A DNA stretch of 64,000 nucleotides from WHSW01 sp963767475. GTDB taxonomy: Bacteria > Actinomycetota > Thermoleophilia > Solirubrobacterales > 70-9. The translations under genes and the position numbers were made by a program. Below the pieces are notes generated by a model. It was not told where the DNA came from. It saw nothing but the letters and a program-made list of their open reading frames with translations, and did no database searches. The stretch spans positions 523,931-587,930 of the forward strand of contig CAVYEI010000005.1 in assembly GCA_963767475.1 (NCBI GenBank). Reading direction: 5' to 3'. Positions 1-8,995 of this stretch are shown here, piece after piece. Each line of letters starts with the position of its first letter. Positions within the stretch are counted from its first letter, which is position 1.

Positions 1-1581
1 CTGCTCGCGCTCACCTCGGTGATCGCGACGATGGCACTGGTTGCCATTCCCAGTCAGCTGTTTGCACTCGGTGGCAACGTCGAGGCGCTGATCCTGCTGA
101 TCGGACTCGCCGTCGGAGTCGACTACTCGCTCTTCTACATGCGCCGTGAGCGCGAGGAGAGGGCGGCAGGTCGCAGCACACGCGACGCGCTCGACGTGGC
201 GGCAGCCACCTCGGGACGCTCGGTGATGATCTCCGGGATCACGGTGATCATCGCGATGGCCGGGATGTTCCTGACCGGCGATGCGACGTTCATCTCGTTC
301 GCAATCGCCACGGTGACCGTGGTCGCGGTCTCGATGGCGGCGACGCTGGCGGTCCTGCCGGCGGTGCTCGCCTGGCTCGGCGATCGCGTCGAGAAGGGCC
401 GGATCCCGTTCACCAGGCGCCTTCGGGGCCCGGCGCGCGAGTCGCGGTTCTGGGGTTCGGTCGTCACCCGGGTGATGCGCCGGCCGATCGTCTCGATCGT
501 GCTCGCCGGCGGCCTGCTGGTCGCCCTGGCGATCCCCGGGCTGGGGATGAACCCGGTGCAGACCGGAAGCGAGGACCTGCCCAAGGATCTGCCGGTGATG
601 CAGACCTACGACAAGTACACGGAAGCGTTCCCGACCGAGGGCAACGCCGTCGTGGTCGTCGTCGAGGCCGACGAGGTCCGCAACGGCGAGGTCGCCAACG
701 GCATCGACGAGCTGGCTCGGCAGGCCGAGGCCTCCGAGACGCTGCTCGACGGCACCGAGGTCAGCATCAGCAACGACGGCACGGTCGCCAGCATCGCGAT
801 CCCGAGCCGCGGAACCGGCACCGACGAGCAGTCGATGGCGGCCCTCGACGAGGTCCGCGACGGGCTCGTGCCGGCGACGGTCGGTGGAATCGATGGCACC
901 ACGGTGAACGTCACCGGTGCCGCCGCTCAGTCCGCCGACTTCAGCGGCCTGCTCTCTGAGCGGATGCCGCTGGTGTTCGCGTTCGTGCTCGGACTGGCGT
1001 TCATTCTGATGCTGGTCACGTTCCGCTCGATCGTGATCCCGCTGAAGGCGATCGTCCTCAACCTGCTCTCCGTCGGCGCTGCCTACGGGGTGCTGGTGAT
1101 GGTGTTCCAGAACGGCTGGGGCGAGTCACTGCTGGGCTTCGAGTCCAACGGCGGCGTCACCAATTGGTTGCCGGTGTTCCTGTTCGTGATCCTGTTCGGC
1201 CTCTCGATGGACTACCACGTGTTCATCCTCAGCCGGGTCCGGGAGCTCTACGACCGGGGCATGTCGACCGAGGACGCGGTCCGCAAGGGCATCGCCGGAA
1301 GCGCCGGCACGGTCACCGCCGCCGCGGTGGTGATGGTCCTCGTGTTCAGCGTCTTCGCGACGCTCTCATTCATCGATTTCAAGCAGATGGGAGTGGGCCT
1401 GGCTGTCGCGATCCTGATCGACGCGACGATCATCCGGGGCGTCCTGCTGCCGGCGACGATGAAGCTCCTCGGCGACTGGAACTGGTGGCTGCCGAAGTCG
1501 CTGGACTGGCTGCCGCGGATCAAGCACGAGCCCGAGGCCCCGGTTGCGGTCCCTGCTCAGCCGGAGCCCGCGAACGCCTAG
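1..1581 (+). CDS. MMPL/RND-family exporter, 5' end outside the window
   Basis: Membrane exporter of the MMPL branch of the RND superfamily, proton-driven pumps that move lipids or hydrophobic compounds out of the cell. The frame is open from base 1, so the first helix and first periplasmic domain lie outside the window; 526 residues are visible. The fragment starts in the first helix bundle, with GLAVGVDYSLF near residue 35. A soluble loop (about 170-320) follows, then the second bundle with the matching LFGLSMDYHVF segment near residue 400 and a short Pro/Ala-rich tail. The two Asp-Tyr motifs are the expected proton-relay sites. Substrate cannot be inferred. A hairpin after the stop suggests that transcription ends here. 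Confidence 0.9.
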   Translation: MLALTSVIATMALVAIPSQLFALGGNVEALILLIGLAVGVDYSLFYMRREREERAAGRSTRDALDVAAATSGRSVMISGITVIIAMAGMFLTGDATFISFAIATVTVVAVSMAATLAVLPAVLAWLGDRVEKGRIPFTRRLRGPARESRFWGSVVTRVMRRPIVSIVLAGGLLVALAIPGLGMNPVQTGSEDLPKDLPVMQTYDKYTEAFPTEGNAVVVVVEADEVRNGEVANGIDELARQAEASETLLDGTEVSISNDGTVASIAIPSRGTGTDEQSMAALDEVRDGLVPATVGGIDGTTVNVTGAAAQSADFSGLLSERMPLVFAFVLGLAFILMLVTFRSIVIPLKAIVLNLLSVGAAYGVLVMVFQNGWGESLLGFESNGGVTNWLPVFLFVILFGLSMDYHVFILSRVRELYDRGMSTEDAVRKGIAGSAGTVTAAAVVMVLVFSVFATLSFIDFKQMGVGLAVAILIDATIIRGVLLPATMKLLGDWNWWLPKSLDWLPRIKHEPEAPVAVPAQPEPANA

Positions 1582-1603
1582 CGGCGAAGGCACATCCGCA
1601 GTA

Positions 1604-1637
1604 CCGACGACGGGCGCCTGAGGGCGCCCTTCGTCGG
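1604..1637 (+). terminator. Hairpin terminator after the MMPL gene
   Basis: Inverted repeat with arms of about 15 bases, one mismatch and a TGA loop (CCGACGACGGGCGCC / GGGCGCCCTTCGTCGG), 22 bases after the MMPL stop. There is no long T tract, as is usual in very GC-rich actinobacteria. Confidence 0.6.
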
Positions 1638-1733
1638 TTCAGGGACGTTCCCTGATGAGCGCGGGGGCGATTGGGAGGAGGCTGATCTCACCAACCAAAA
1701 CAGCGCTTCGGCGCCTCTACCAAGGAGATCAAG

Positions 1734-2483
1734 ATGTCATCGGACACCACAGTTCAGTCCGCCGCACAGCCGACCCGGCCGCCCGCGCGCACAGCGGGCG
1801 ACGGCGGCCGCACCGCCGGCCTCGTGCTCTCGAGCCTCGCGGGGCTCTTCGGGGTCCTGATCCTGCTCGGAGGAGTGGCGCTGATCGGCGTTCACGGGGT
1901 TGCCCGCGACGACGACGGCTACTACACCACCGAGACCGAGCAGCTGACCAGCGACGGTTACGCCGTCTCCACCGGCGAGGTCGATTTCGGCGAGACCGGC
2001 GGCGTCGACATCAACGACCTCGCGGCGACGCTTCGGATCGACGCATCGAGCACCGACGGCAAGTCCGTGTTCGTCGGCATCGCAAGCGTCGATGACGCGG
2101 AGCGCTATCTGGCCGGCGTCGACCACAGCGTGGTCAGCGACCTGCGCAACAGCGGTCCTCAGTACGACCAGCTCAGCGGCGGTGCCCCCAAGGCCCCGCC
2201 CGCGGCCCAGGACTTCTGGGTCGCAAGCAGCACCGGTACCGGCGAGCAGACGGCGGAGTGGACGCCCGAGGCCGGCAAGTGGGCCGCCGTGGTGATGAAC
2301 GCCGATGCCGGCCGCGACGTCGCCGTTGACGTCGATGCGGGCGCCAAGATCTCGTGGCTGATCTGGGTCGGCATCGGGCTGACGCTCGTCGGCCTGCTGA
2401 TCTCCGGCGTTGCCGGGTTTGCGATCTCGCGCCTCGCGGGTCGCAAGCCCAGCGCCGACGCGGCGGTGGCGCCGAGCGCCTGA
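1734..2483 (+). CDS. Bitopic membrane protein, paralogue of the gene at 7168
   Basis: Unrecognised 249-residue protein. An Ala/Pro/Thr-rich cytoplasmic tail is followed by a first membrane helix (about 28-50), an extracytoplasmic domain of about 150 residues and a second helix (about 205-228). The conserved stretch after helix 1 reads RDDDGYYTTETEQL, closely matching RDDDGFYTSDKETL in the protein at 7168-7911; both also share the WLIWVGIGL/WLIWVGVGL second helix, so the two are clear paralogues. AAGGAG upstream supports the ATG. The pair brackets the RTX-like genes, which suggests a linked role at the cell surface; this is inference. Confidence 0.75.
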   Translation: MSSDTTVQSAAQPTRPPARTAGDGGRTAGLVLSSLAGLFGVLILLGGVALIGVHGVARDDDGYYTTETEQLTSDGYAVSTGEVDFGETGGVDINDLAATLRIDASSTDGKSVFVGIASVDDAERYLAGVDHSVVSDLRNSGPQYDQLSGGAPKAPPAAQDFWVASSTGTGEQTAEWTPEAGKWAAVVMNADAGRDVAVDVDAGAKISWLIWVGIGLTLVGLLISGVAGFAISRLAGRKPSADAAVAPSA

Positions 2484-2513
2484 AGCTCGCGCGCAAACGC
2501 GTTCGGACCGTTT

Positions 2514-2537
2514 GGCGGGCGCCTTCGGGCGCCCGCC
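2514..2537 (+). terminator. Hairpin terminator
   Basis: Near-perfect palindrome GGCGGGCGCC-TTC-GGGCGCCCGCC, 31 bases after the stop of the preceding membrane protein and just before the next promoter. Confidence 0.65.
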
Positions 2538-2552
2538 ACGCGTTTCGAGCCG

Positions 2553-2581
2553 TTGACATTCATCCCACCTCGGGTTAGGGT
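2553..2581 (+). promoter_or_regulatory. Housekeeping sigma promoter, TTGACA-N17-TAGGGT
   Basis: Consensus -35 TTGACA at 2553-2558 and actinobacterial -10 TAGGGT at 2576-2581, exactly 17 bases apart and 34 bases before the ATG of the first RTX-like gene. It is the best housekeeping-type promoter I found in the window and implies strong expression of the RTX pair. Confidence 0.8.
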
Positions 2582-2615
2582 CGGCGCGCGCTACGAGAAC
2601 TCTTTGGGAGGGGTA

Positions 2616-4363
2616 ATGAGCCGCAGGTCCGCGACCGGTGTCGCACTTTCGATCGCAGTCGTCTCGGTGCTCGCCGTCGGCGTCACGAACGCCGCGGCGG
2701 CAACGACGGTCACCTTGAACGAATCGACGAGCAGCTCGCTCACGATCAGCGACGCCACCGACGACAACGACGCGATCACGGTCTCGGAGGCCGGCGGCAC
2801 GATCACGATCGTCGACACCGGGACCGGCGGTATCACCACCGCCGACGTCACCGACTGCACGCCGGTGAGCGCGACCACCGTCACCTGTGTGCTGAACCCG
2901 GCGGACCCCGCTCCGCCCGCCGCGCCCACGTCCCCGGTCAGGGCGCTGGGCCTGACCTTGAACGACGGCACCGACAGCTTCACCAACCAGAACCTCGATG
3001 TCCAGGTGCAGGAGAACGACAGCGGCGAGCTCGGCAACAAGACGATCGTCTCCGGCCCGGGCAACGACCTGATTGCCACCGGCGTCGGCAACGATGCGAT
3101 CGACACGGGTGACGGCTTCGACCAGGCGGGCGGCGGCCCCGGGGCCGACACCTTCACCCTCGGTTCCGACGACGACTTCGTGCAAACCGGCACCGGTGCG
3201 GACAACGTAGCCGCCGGCCCCGGCAACGACCAGATGCAGGAGGACGCGGCAAACGACGGCGCCGATGTCTTCAACGGCGGTCCCGGGATCGACTTCTTCC
3301 AGTACTTCGGCGACAACTCGGTGACGATGAGCCTCAACGGCGTCGCCGACGACGGGTCCGCGGGCGATGGCGACAACCTGCTCGAGCTCGAGGGCCTGAG
3401 CTCCGGCAACGGCAACGACACGATCGTCGGCGACGGCGGCGACAACCAGCTCTCGGGGAGCGACGGTAACGACTCGATCAGCGGCGGCGCGGGCGACGAC
3501 GACATTTCGCCCGGCGACGGGGCCGATTCGACCGACGCCGGCGACGGAAACGATCGAGTCTCGGCCAATTCCACCGAGGACGGAGCCGATGTGTTCGCCG
3601 GCGGAGCGGGGGGAGCGACTTCCTCGACTACTGCTGTGACGACGAGCCGGTGACGATCATCCAGGACGGCCAGCCCAACGACGGCCGAGTCGGCGAGGGC
3701 GACAACGCCTCCGGGTTCGAGGGCTTCGGCGGTGGGGATGCAGCCGATTCGATCACCGGCACCGCCGGCGCCGACGAGCTCGAGGGCAACGGCGGCGACG
3801 ACCTGCTGGTGGGACTCGGGGGCGGTGACGGGTTCTCGGGCGGAGACGGCGACGACACGCTGGTCGCCAACGCGACCGCCGCTCCGGCGGCTTCGCCGGC
3901 CGCCGGGCGGCTGAACCGGCGTCCCTTCGACACCGGCGACGAGCTCGAATGCGACCTCGGATTCGACACCGCCGTGACCAGCGCCGCCGACCTGGTCGCC
4001 CCCGACTGCGAGCGCCGTGGGGCGAGCGTCGTCTCGGAGAGCGCCAGCGTCAGCTCCAAGGGCAAGGCCAAGCTGAGCGTTGCCTGTCCGCTCGAGGAAG
4101 GAGCAACCTGTAAGGGCAAGGTGGTGTTGCTCTCCAACGGCAAGAAGATCGCCAAGGGCAAGTTCAAGGTCGCCAACGGCAAGGACAAGGGCGTCTCGGT
4201 GAAGCTCAGCAAGCGCGGCCGCAAGGCGCTGGCGCGCAGCGGGGGTTCGCTGTTCGTCAGCGCCGAGGCGCGGACCCAGGAGCCGCCCGGGGTGTCGACC
4301 TCGGAAGACCGCCTGCAGCTGATCCGCTCCAAGGGCGGCGGCCAGGGCGGCGGCGGGCGCTGA
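2616..4363 (+). pseudogene. RTX-like calcium-binding repeat protein A, one-base frameshift near 3610
   Basis: Secreted Gly/Asp-rich repeat protein. A signal peptide (about 1-30, ending NAAAA) precedes an N-terminal domain with DATDDNDAITVSEAGG, then many GG-x-G-x-D/GxGND nonapeptide-like repeats that bind calcium and fold as a beta roll, and a C-terminal Lys-rich domain with two Cys. The ATG at 2616 follows GGGAGGGG. The first frame stops at 3653, but homology to the neighbouring paralogue continues from about 3611 in the -1 frame (GGSDFLDYCCDDEPVTIIQDG). Adding one G to the six-G run at 3608-3613 restores one product of about 582 residues. A GTG overlapping the first stop could start the second half separately. 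No type I secretion genes are nearby. Confidence 0.75.
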
Positions 4364-4368
4364 GCGCC

Positions 4369-6027
4369 GTGCTCGCGGCTCGTAGGATCGCGCTCGCGCT
4401 GCCGCTCGCCGGGGCGATCTGGCTCGGCTTTGCCGTCGCCCAGGCGGCCGCGGCGACGACCGTGAGCCTGACCGCAAGCCCGGTGAGCAGCTCCCTTTCG
4501 GTCAGCGACGCCACCAACGACAACGACGCGATCACGGTCTCGGAGGCCGGCGGGACGATCACGATCGTCGACACCGGGACCGGTGGCATCACCACCGCCG
4601 ATCCCGACTGCACGGCGGTCAACCCGACCACGGTCACGTGTCCGCTGGATCCCGTCGATCCCGCCCCGCCGGCGCCGCCGACGGGGCCCGTGCGGGACCT
4701 CGGCCTCAGCCTCAACGACGGCACCGACAGCTTCACCAACCAGAACCTCGATGCCGACGTGAGCGAGGGCGACAGCGGCGAGCTTGGCAATAAGGCGATC
4801 GTCTCCGGCCCGGGCGATGACTCGATCGACACCGGATTGGGCAATGACGTGATCGATACCGGTGCGGGCGACGACTCGGCCTCCGGCGATTCCGGCAACG
4901 ACACGATCTCCACCGGCTCCGGCGCGGACGACGGCGACGGTGACGAGGGAGCCGACATCGTCAACACCGGCGCCGGCACCGATGACGTCGACAACGAGGG
5001 CTTCCTCAACGACGGCGCCGACCTCCTCGACGGGGGCCCGGGGGGCAACGACGAGATCGAGTACGACGAGGACGCCGCGGTCAGCGTGATCATCGACGGG
5101 CTGCCCAACGACGGGCATCCCGGGGAGGGCGACAACCTGCTCGGGTTCGAGGACCTTCGTGGCAGCGACCTCGACGACACGATCGCCGGCGACGGGGCCG
5201 ACAACTCCGTCAGCGCCTTCGATGGAAACGACACCGTCAGCACCGGCGCCGGCAACGACGAGATCTCCGCCAGCGAGGGCAACGACGCGGTCGACGCCGG
5301 CGCCGGCTCCGACCTGGTTGAGGGAGGCGGCGAGGACAACGGCGCCGACCTGCTCGACGGAGGCGCCAATGCGGGCGACTCGATTGACTATTTCGGCAGA
5401 GATCCCCTCACCCTGGTGCAGGATGGCCTCGCCAACGATGGCCGCGCCGGGGAGGGAGACAACCTCGCCGGATTCGAGGGTCTCGGCGGCGGCGACGGAG
5501 ACGACACGATCGTCGGCGATGCCGCCTCGAACGCGCTCTTCGGGCTCGGCGGCGACGACACGCTGGTCGGGGGGGCCGGCAACGACGACTTCTTCGGCGG
5601 CGATGGCGACGACACGATCAACGCGCTCGGCGGCCGCGACGAGATCGAATGCGACTTGGGCTTCGACAGCGTGGTCAAGAACGCCGAGGACATCCTGCGG
5701 ACAGGCTGCGAGCGTCGCGGCGCCGGCCTCACCGGCGAGAGCGCCGCCGTCTCCAAGGGCAAGGCCAAGGTGAGCGTCGTCTGCCCGATCGAGGAGGGAG
5801 CACCCTGCAGGGGCAAGCTGGTGTTGCTCTCCAACGGCAAGAAGATCGCCAAGGGGCCGTACAAGGTCGTCAACGGCAAGACCGAGGCGGTTGCGGCGAA
5901 GCTGAGCACGCGCGGTCGCAAGGCGCTGTCGCGCAGTGGCGGCTCGCTGCTGGTCGGCGCGGAGGCGCGAACGACCGAGCCGCTCGGGGTCACGACCAGC
6001 GCGGCCGACGTGCAGCTGATCCGCTGA
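4369..6027 (+). CDS. RTX-like calcium-binding repeat protein B, intact tandem paralogue
   Basis: 552-residue secreted protein starting with GTG five bases after the previous stop. A signal peptide (LALPLAGAIWLGFAVAQAAA) is followed by the same N-terminal domain as its upstream neighbour, roughly 20 Gly-Asn-Asp-rich repeats (GGDDTLVGGAGNDDFFGGDG and similar) and a C-terminal domain with CDLGFD...GCERRGA and a Lys-rich CPIEEGAPCRGK segment. Known RTX repeats coordinate calcium. The C-terminal domain may anchor the protein at the surface, but no LPXTG is present. The gene is intact, so it serves as the reference that exposes the frameshift in copy A. The two copies arose by tandem duplication. 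Confidence 0.85.
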   Translation: MLAARRIALALPLAGAIWLGFAVAQAAAATTVSLTASPVSSSLSVSDATNDNDAITVSEAGGTITIVDTGTGGITTADPDCTAVNPTTVTCPLDPVDPAPPAPPTGPVRDLGLSLNDGTDSFTNQNLDADVSEGDSGELGNKAIVSGPGDDSIDTGLGNDVIDTGAGDDSASGDSGNDTISTGSGADDGDGDEGADIVNTGAGTDDVDNEGFLNDGADLLDGGPGGNDEIEYDEDAAVSVIIDGLPNDGHPGEGDNLLGFEDLRGSDLDDTIAGDGADNSVSAFDGNDTVSTGAGNDEISASEGNDAVDAGAGSDLVEGGGEDNGADLLDGGANAGDSIDYFGRDPLTLVQDGLANDGRAGEGDNLAGFEGLGGGDGDDTIVGDAASNALFGLGGDDTLVGGAGNDDFFGGDGDDTINALGGRDEIECDLGFDSVVKNAEDILRTGCERRGAGLTGESAAVSKGKAKVSVVCPIEEGAPCRGKLVLLSNGKKIAKGPYKVVNGKTEAVAAKLSTRGRKALSRSGGSLLVGAEARTTEPLGVTTSAADVQLIR

Positions 6028-7133
6028 GCCAGGACACAAATAAGCAAGTCGCGATCGTCGGCGCGGGGATCGGCGGCCTGGCGGCCGGGATCGCCCTGCG
6101 CCGGGCGGGCTGGGAGGTGACCGTGTTCGAGCAGGCCGAGGAGCTGCACCCGCTCGGGGCCGGGCTCTCGATCTGGCCCAACGGCGTGCACGCGCTGCGC
6201 GCGCTCGGCCTCGGCGCCGTCGCCGAGCAGGGTCCGCGCGGCGGCGGCGCCCTGCGGAGCGCCGACGGCTCGGTGCTCGCCCGGTTCGACCCGGAGCTGA
6301 TCGCCGAGCGCTACGGTGCGCCGCTGGTCGGCCTCCATCGCGCCGACCTTCATCAGGCGCTGATCGACGGCCTCGGCGCCGAGCGCGTCCGGCTCGGGGC
6401 CCGGGTCGTGGAGCTGGCGGAGGGCGAGTTGGGGCTCGCCGACGGCTCCAGCGAGCGCGCCGGCCTGATCGTCGGCGCCGACGGGATCAACTCGATCGTG
6501 CGCGAGTCCGTGATCGCCGACGGCGAGCCGAGCGACTCGGGGATCGTCGCCTTCCGCGGCGTGGCCTCGTTCGAGGGCGAGGTGCCGGCGGGGGAGTGGT
6601 GGGGGAGCGGCTCGGTCGCCGGGCTGCTGCCGCTGCTCGGCGGACGCGTGTACTGGTACGTCGCCTTTCGCGGCGACCCCGAGCGCGGCGAGCTCGATCG
6701 CCGGGTCGGCGAATACGCCGCGCCCGTCGGTGAGATCGTCGCCGCGACCCCTGCCGCCGAGGTGCTCGTGCACCCGCTCTTCGATCGCAAGCCGACCAGC
6801 GGCTGGAGCAGCGGCACGATGACGCTGCTCGGCGATGCCGCGCACCCGATGCTGCCCTTCCTCGGCCAGGGGGCGTGCTCCGCGCTCGAGGACGCGGTCG
6901 CGCTCGGAGACGCCGCCGCCAAGCACGCCGAGACCACAGACGCGATCGCCGCCTACGAGGTCGCGCGCTACGAGCGCACGACCGAGCTCGTGCGCGGGTC
7001 CAAACGGGCGGCGAAGGTTGCGCTGCTGGGCTCCGGCATCGGGCGGCGCCTCCGCAACGCGCTCGTCGCGCGGGCGCCGGCGTCGGTGCGGCTGCGCCAG
7101 CTCGACCCGATCGTGGGCCGGGCTGACGGCTGA
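6024..7133 (+). CDS. FAD-dependent monooxygenase (PHBH-fold)
   Basis: Class A flavoprotein monooxygenase of the UbiH/salicylate hydroxylase type, about 369 residues. Visible motifs are the FAD-binding AIVGAGIGGLAAG close to the N-terminus, a DG-type motif (LIVGADGINSIVRE, about 150) and LLGDAAHPMLPFLGQGA (about 270), which closes the ribityl site. The aromatic substrate cannot be read. There is no ATG, GTG or TTG upstream of the nucleotide-binding loop in this frame. The likeliest start is CTG at 6024, which overlaps the preceding TGA as CTGA; starting later would remove the GxGxxG loop. It is probably translationally coupled to the RTX gene. Confidence 0.85.
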   Translation: MSQDTNKQVAIVGAGIGGLAAGIALRRAGWEVTVFEQAEELHPLGAGLSIWPNGVHALRALGLGAVAEQGPRGGGALRSADGSVLARFDPELIAERYGAPLVGLHRADLHQALIDGLGAERVRLGARVVELAEGELGLADGSSERAGLIVGADGINSIVRESVIADGEPSDSGIVAFRGVASFEGEVPAGEWWGSGSVAGLLPLLGGRVYWYVAFRGDPERGELDRRVGEYAAPVGEIVAATPAAEVLVHPLFDRKPTSGWSSGTMTLLGDAAHPMLPFLGQGACSALEDAVALGDAAAKHAETTDAIAAYEVARYERTTELVRGSKRAAKVALLGSGIGRRLRNALVARAPASVRLRQLDPIVGRADG

Positions 7134-7167
7134 GGCGCCGAAGGGGCAGACTGGAGCAGAGCCCGCG

Positions 7168-7911
7168 ATGAACGACGCCCCGCAAGACCCGCCGGCCGCA
7201 CCGCAGAGAACGAGCTCGAACTGGACCGGGGGCAGGGTCGCCGCGATGGTCTTCTCCAGCATCGCGGCGCTGATCGGGATCACCCTGTTGCTCGCCGGGC
7301 TGGCCGTGATCGCCGTGCACGCGTTCGCCCGCGACGACGACGGCTTCTACACCTCCGACAAGGAGACGCTGCGAAGCGGCGCCTACGCGATCACGACCGA
7401 CCGGATCAACCTCGGCACCGCCGACGACGTCCCCGAGGAGCTGCTCGGCACGCTGCGAGTTCGGGCCGAGAGCACGACCGCGAGGCCGAGCTTCCTCGGC
7501 ATCGGCCGGACCGCCGACGTGCAGCGCTATCTGGCCGGGGTCGCGGTCTCCGAGTTCACCGACTTCCGGCGCGGGGAGGCCGTGTTCACGCAGATTCCTG
7601 GCCGCGCCCTGCCGGGCCGGCCGGGCGCTCAGCCCTTCTGGGTCGCCGAGAGCGAGGGCTCCGGCGAGCGCCAGATCGAGTGGGACATGGAGAACGGAAT
7701 CTGGACGGTTGCGGTGGTCAACGCGGACGCCGCTCGCGGGATCGCGGTCGTCGCCGACATCGGCGCCAAGATCGAGTGGCTGATCTGGGTCGGCGTCGGG
7801 CTGCTGATCGTCGGCGTCGTGGTCAGCGCGACCGCCGTGATCGTGATCGTGACGATCAGCCGGCGCGCATCGCGCGATCAGGTCGCCCAACCGGCCTCCG
7901 CGCCGATCTAG
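7168..7911 (+). CDS. Bitopic membrane protein, paralogue of the gene at 1734
   Basis: 247 residues, same plan as the protein at 1734-2483: hydrophilic N-terminus, membrane helix (about 22-45), extracytoplasmic domain with RDDDGFYTSDKETL and QPFWVAESEGSGE, second helix (WLIWVGVGLLIVGVVV) and a short basic tail. The match to QDFWVASSTGTGE in the other copy confirms paralogy. No function is known to me. Its stop codon overlaps the stop of the convergent metallopeptidase gene (TAG at 7909-7911 against the minus-strand stop at 7908-7910). Confidence 0.75.
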   Translation: MNDAPQDPPAAPQRTSSNWTGGRVAAMVFSSIAALIGITLLLAGLAVIAVHAFARDDDGFYTSDKETLRSGAYAITTDRINLGTADDVPEELLGTLRVRAESTTARPSFLGIGRTADVQRYLAGVAVSEFTDFRRGEAVFTQIPGRALPGRPGAQPFWVAESEGSGERQIEWDMENGIWTVAVVNADAARGIAVVADIGAKIEWLIWVGVGLLIVGVVVSATAVIVIVTISRRASRDQVAQPASAPI

Positions 7912-8354
7912 AGCCCGAGCGCCGCTACCCCGGGCTCGTCGTAGCCCAGATGGTGGGCGACCTCGTGGCGAACCGTGCGCTCGACTTGACGGGCGAGGAG
8001 CGCCGGATCGGCGCCGAAGTCGCGCTCGAGCGTGTCCTGGAAGATCACGATCCGGTGGGCGGCGTGATCGCGGGCGACCGTCGCCCCGTAGTACTGGCCG
8101 TAGGCGTGGACCTCGGCGCCCCGATCCGAGACCACCACCGGCACACGCTGGAGCACAGCGGCGAACTCGTCCGGGAGCCGGTCGATCGCCTCGGCGACCA
8201 GCCGCTCGAACTCCGACAGCTGGGGCCGGCGCCGGCGGCGGTCGCGCGCCAGCGCCTCGCTGTGCTCGACCAGGGCGTCGAACTCCGCGTTCGTCATCTC
8301 GGAGGGCGGGCGGTGGCCGGGGACACAACGGCCCGGGGAGAGATCCTGTGACAT
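7908..8354 (-). CDS. Small zinc metallopeptidase-like protein (PF06262/zincin type)
   Basis: About 148 residues. The C-terminal half carries TVRHEVAHHLGYDE, an HExxH zinc site with the H-x(2)-G-x(2)-(D/E) context of the small zincin-like family often annotated as metallopeptidase family protein. The LSEFERLVAEAIDRLPDEF segment is the usual family N-terminus. Substrate unknown; there is no signal peptide, so it is probably cytoplasmic. I take the ATG at 8354; a later ATG at 8297 (MTNAEF) would also keep the whole domain. The gene is convergent with the membrane protein and precedes ogt in opposite reading order. Confidence 0.8.
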   Translation of the reverse strand: MSQDLSPGRCVPGHRPPSEMTNAEFDALVEHSEALARDRRRRRPQLSEFERLVAEAIDRLPDEFAAVLQRVPVVVSDRGAEVHAYGQYYGATVARDHAAHRIVIFQDTLERDFGADPALLARQVERTVRHEVAHHLGYDEPGVAALGL

Positions 8355-8397
8355 CGCCCCACAGATGATGGCAGCGCCCTGCGCCCGGCTCGGGCGC

Positions 8398-8970
8398 TCA
8401 GCCGCTCGCAGAACAACCGCCGGCGTCGAACAGCGTCGCCTCGCCGCCGGCGTGTGGCCGCTCGATCGCCAGCAGACGGCGCTTGGTCTCGGCGCCACCC
8501 GGGGCCGAGAACCCGCCCAGCCTGCCGTCGGCGGCGACCACCCGGTGGCAGGGGACTATCAGCGGGAACCGGTTGCGGCTCAGCGCCTTGCCCACCTCGC
8601 GCGCCTCGCCGGGCGCACCGATCCGCCTTGCCAGCTCGCCGTAGGTGAGCGTCTCGCCGGGGCCGATCGTGCGCGCGGCCTCGGTTACCCGCCGGTCGAA
8701 CGGGTCGATTTCGTCGAGATCGAGCACCACCTCGGTGAGCTCGCTCCGGGCGCCGTCGAGCAGCGCCACGAGCCCGGAGATCGCCTCCTCGACCGCGGCG
8801 GGTGCTTCGGCTTCGCGGGCGCCGGGGAGCCGGCGGCGCAGGTGCGCCCGGGTGAGCTCGCGACGCCGGTGGGGGAGCGCGGTCGCGCGGACTCCGCGGT
8901 CGCCCCAGGCGATCCCGCAAGGGCCGATCGCCGTCTCGAACAATGCGATCGACGGAGTTTCTGCCTTCAT
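8398..8970 (-). CDS. ogt: Methylated-DNA--protein-cysteine methyltransferase
   Basis: Suicide enzyme that moves the alkyl group from O6-alkylguanine to its own cysteine. The 190-residue product has the diagnostic IVPCHRVVAADG active site near residue 155, followed by GGFSAPGGAETKRRLLAIE, and the helix-turn-helix segment TYGELARRIGAPGEAREVG that inserts into DNA. A divergent N-terminal domain precedes it. The ATG at 8970 is the only good start before the N-domain. It is divergent from an alkyltransferase-like gene and near dinB, forming a DNA-damage cluster. Confidence 0.93.
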   Translation of the reverse strand: MKAETPSIALFETAIGPCGIAWGDRGVRATALPHRRRELTRAHLRRRLPGAREAEAPAAVEEAISGLVALLDGARSELTEVVLDLDEIDPFDRRVTEAARTIGPGETLTYGELARRIGAPGEAREVGKALSRNRFPLIVPCHRVVAADGRLGGFSAPGGAETKRRLLAIERPHAGGEATLFDAGGCSASG

Positions 8971-8995
8971 CTCGACAAGTAAACGCCCCGGCGCG

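Noticed and set aside
3608..3653. Programmed ribosomal frameshifting in RTX copy A
   Set aside because: There is no slippery heptamer followed by a clear stimulatory structure, and the intact paralogue needs none. A homopolymer slip is simpler.
2616..6027. Type I secreted RTX toxin
   Set aside because: No HlyB/HlyD/TolC-like genes, no acyltransferase, and N-terminal signal peptides indicate Sec export in a monoderm-type cell.
2591..6039. Very long open frames on the minus strand opposite the RTX-like genes
   Set aside because: They are Ser/Pro or Val/Ala-rich shadows of GC-rich repeat codons, have no domain features and overlap clearly coding plus-strand genes.
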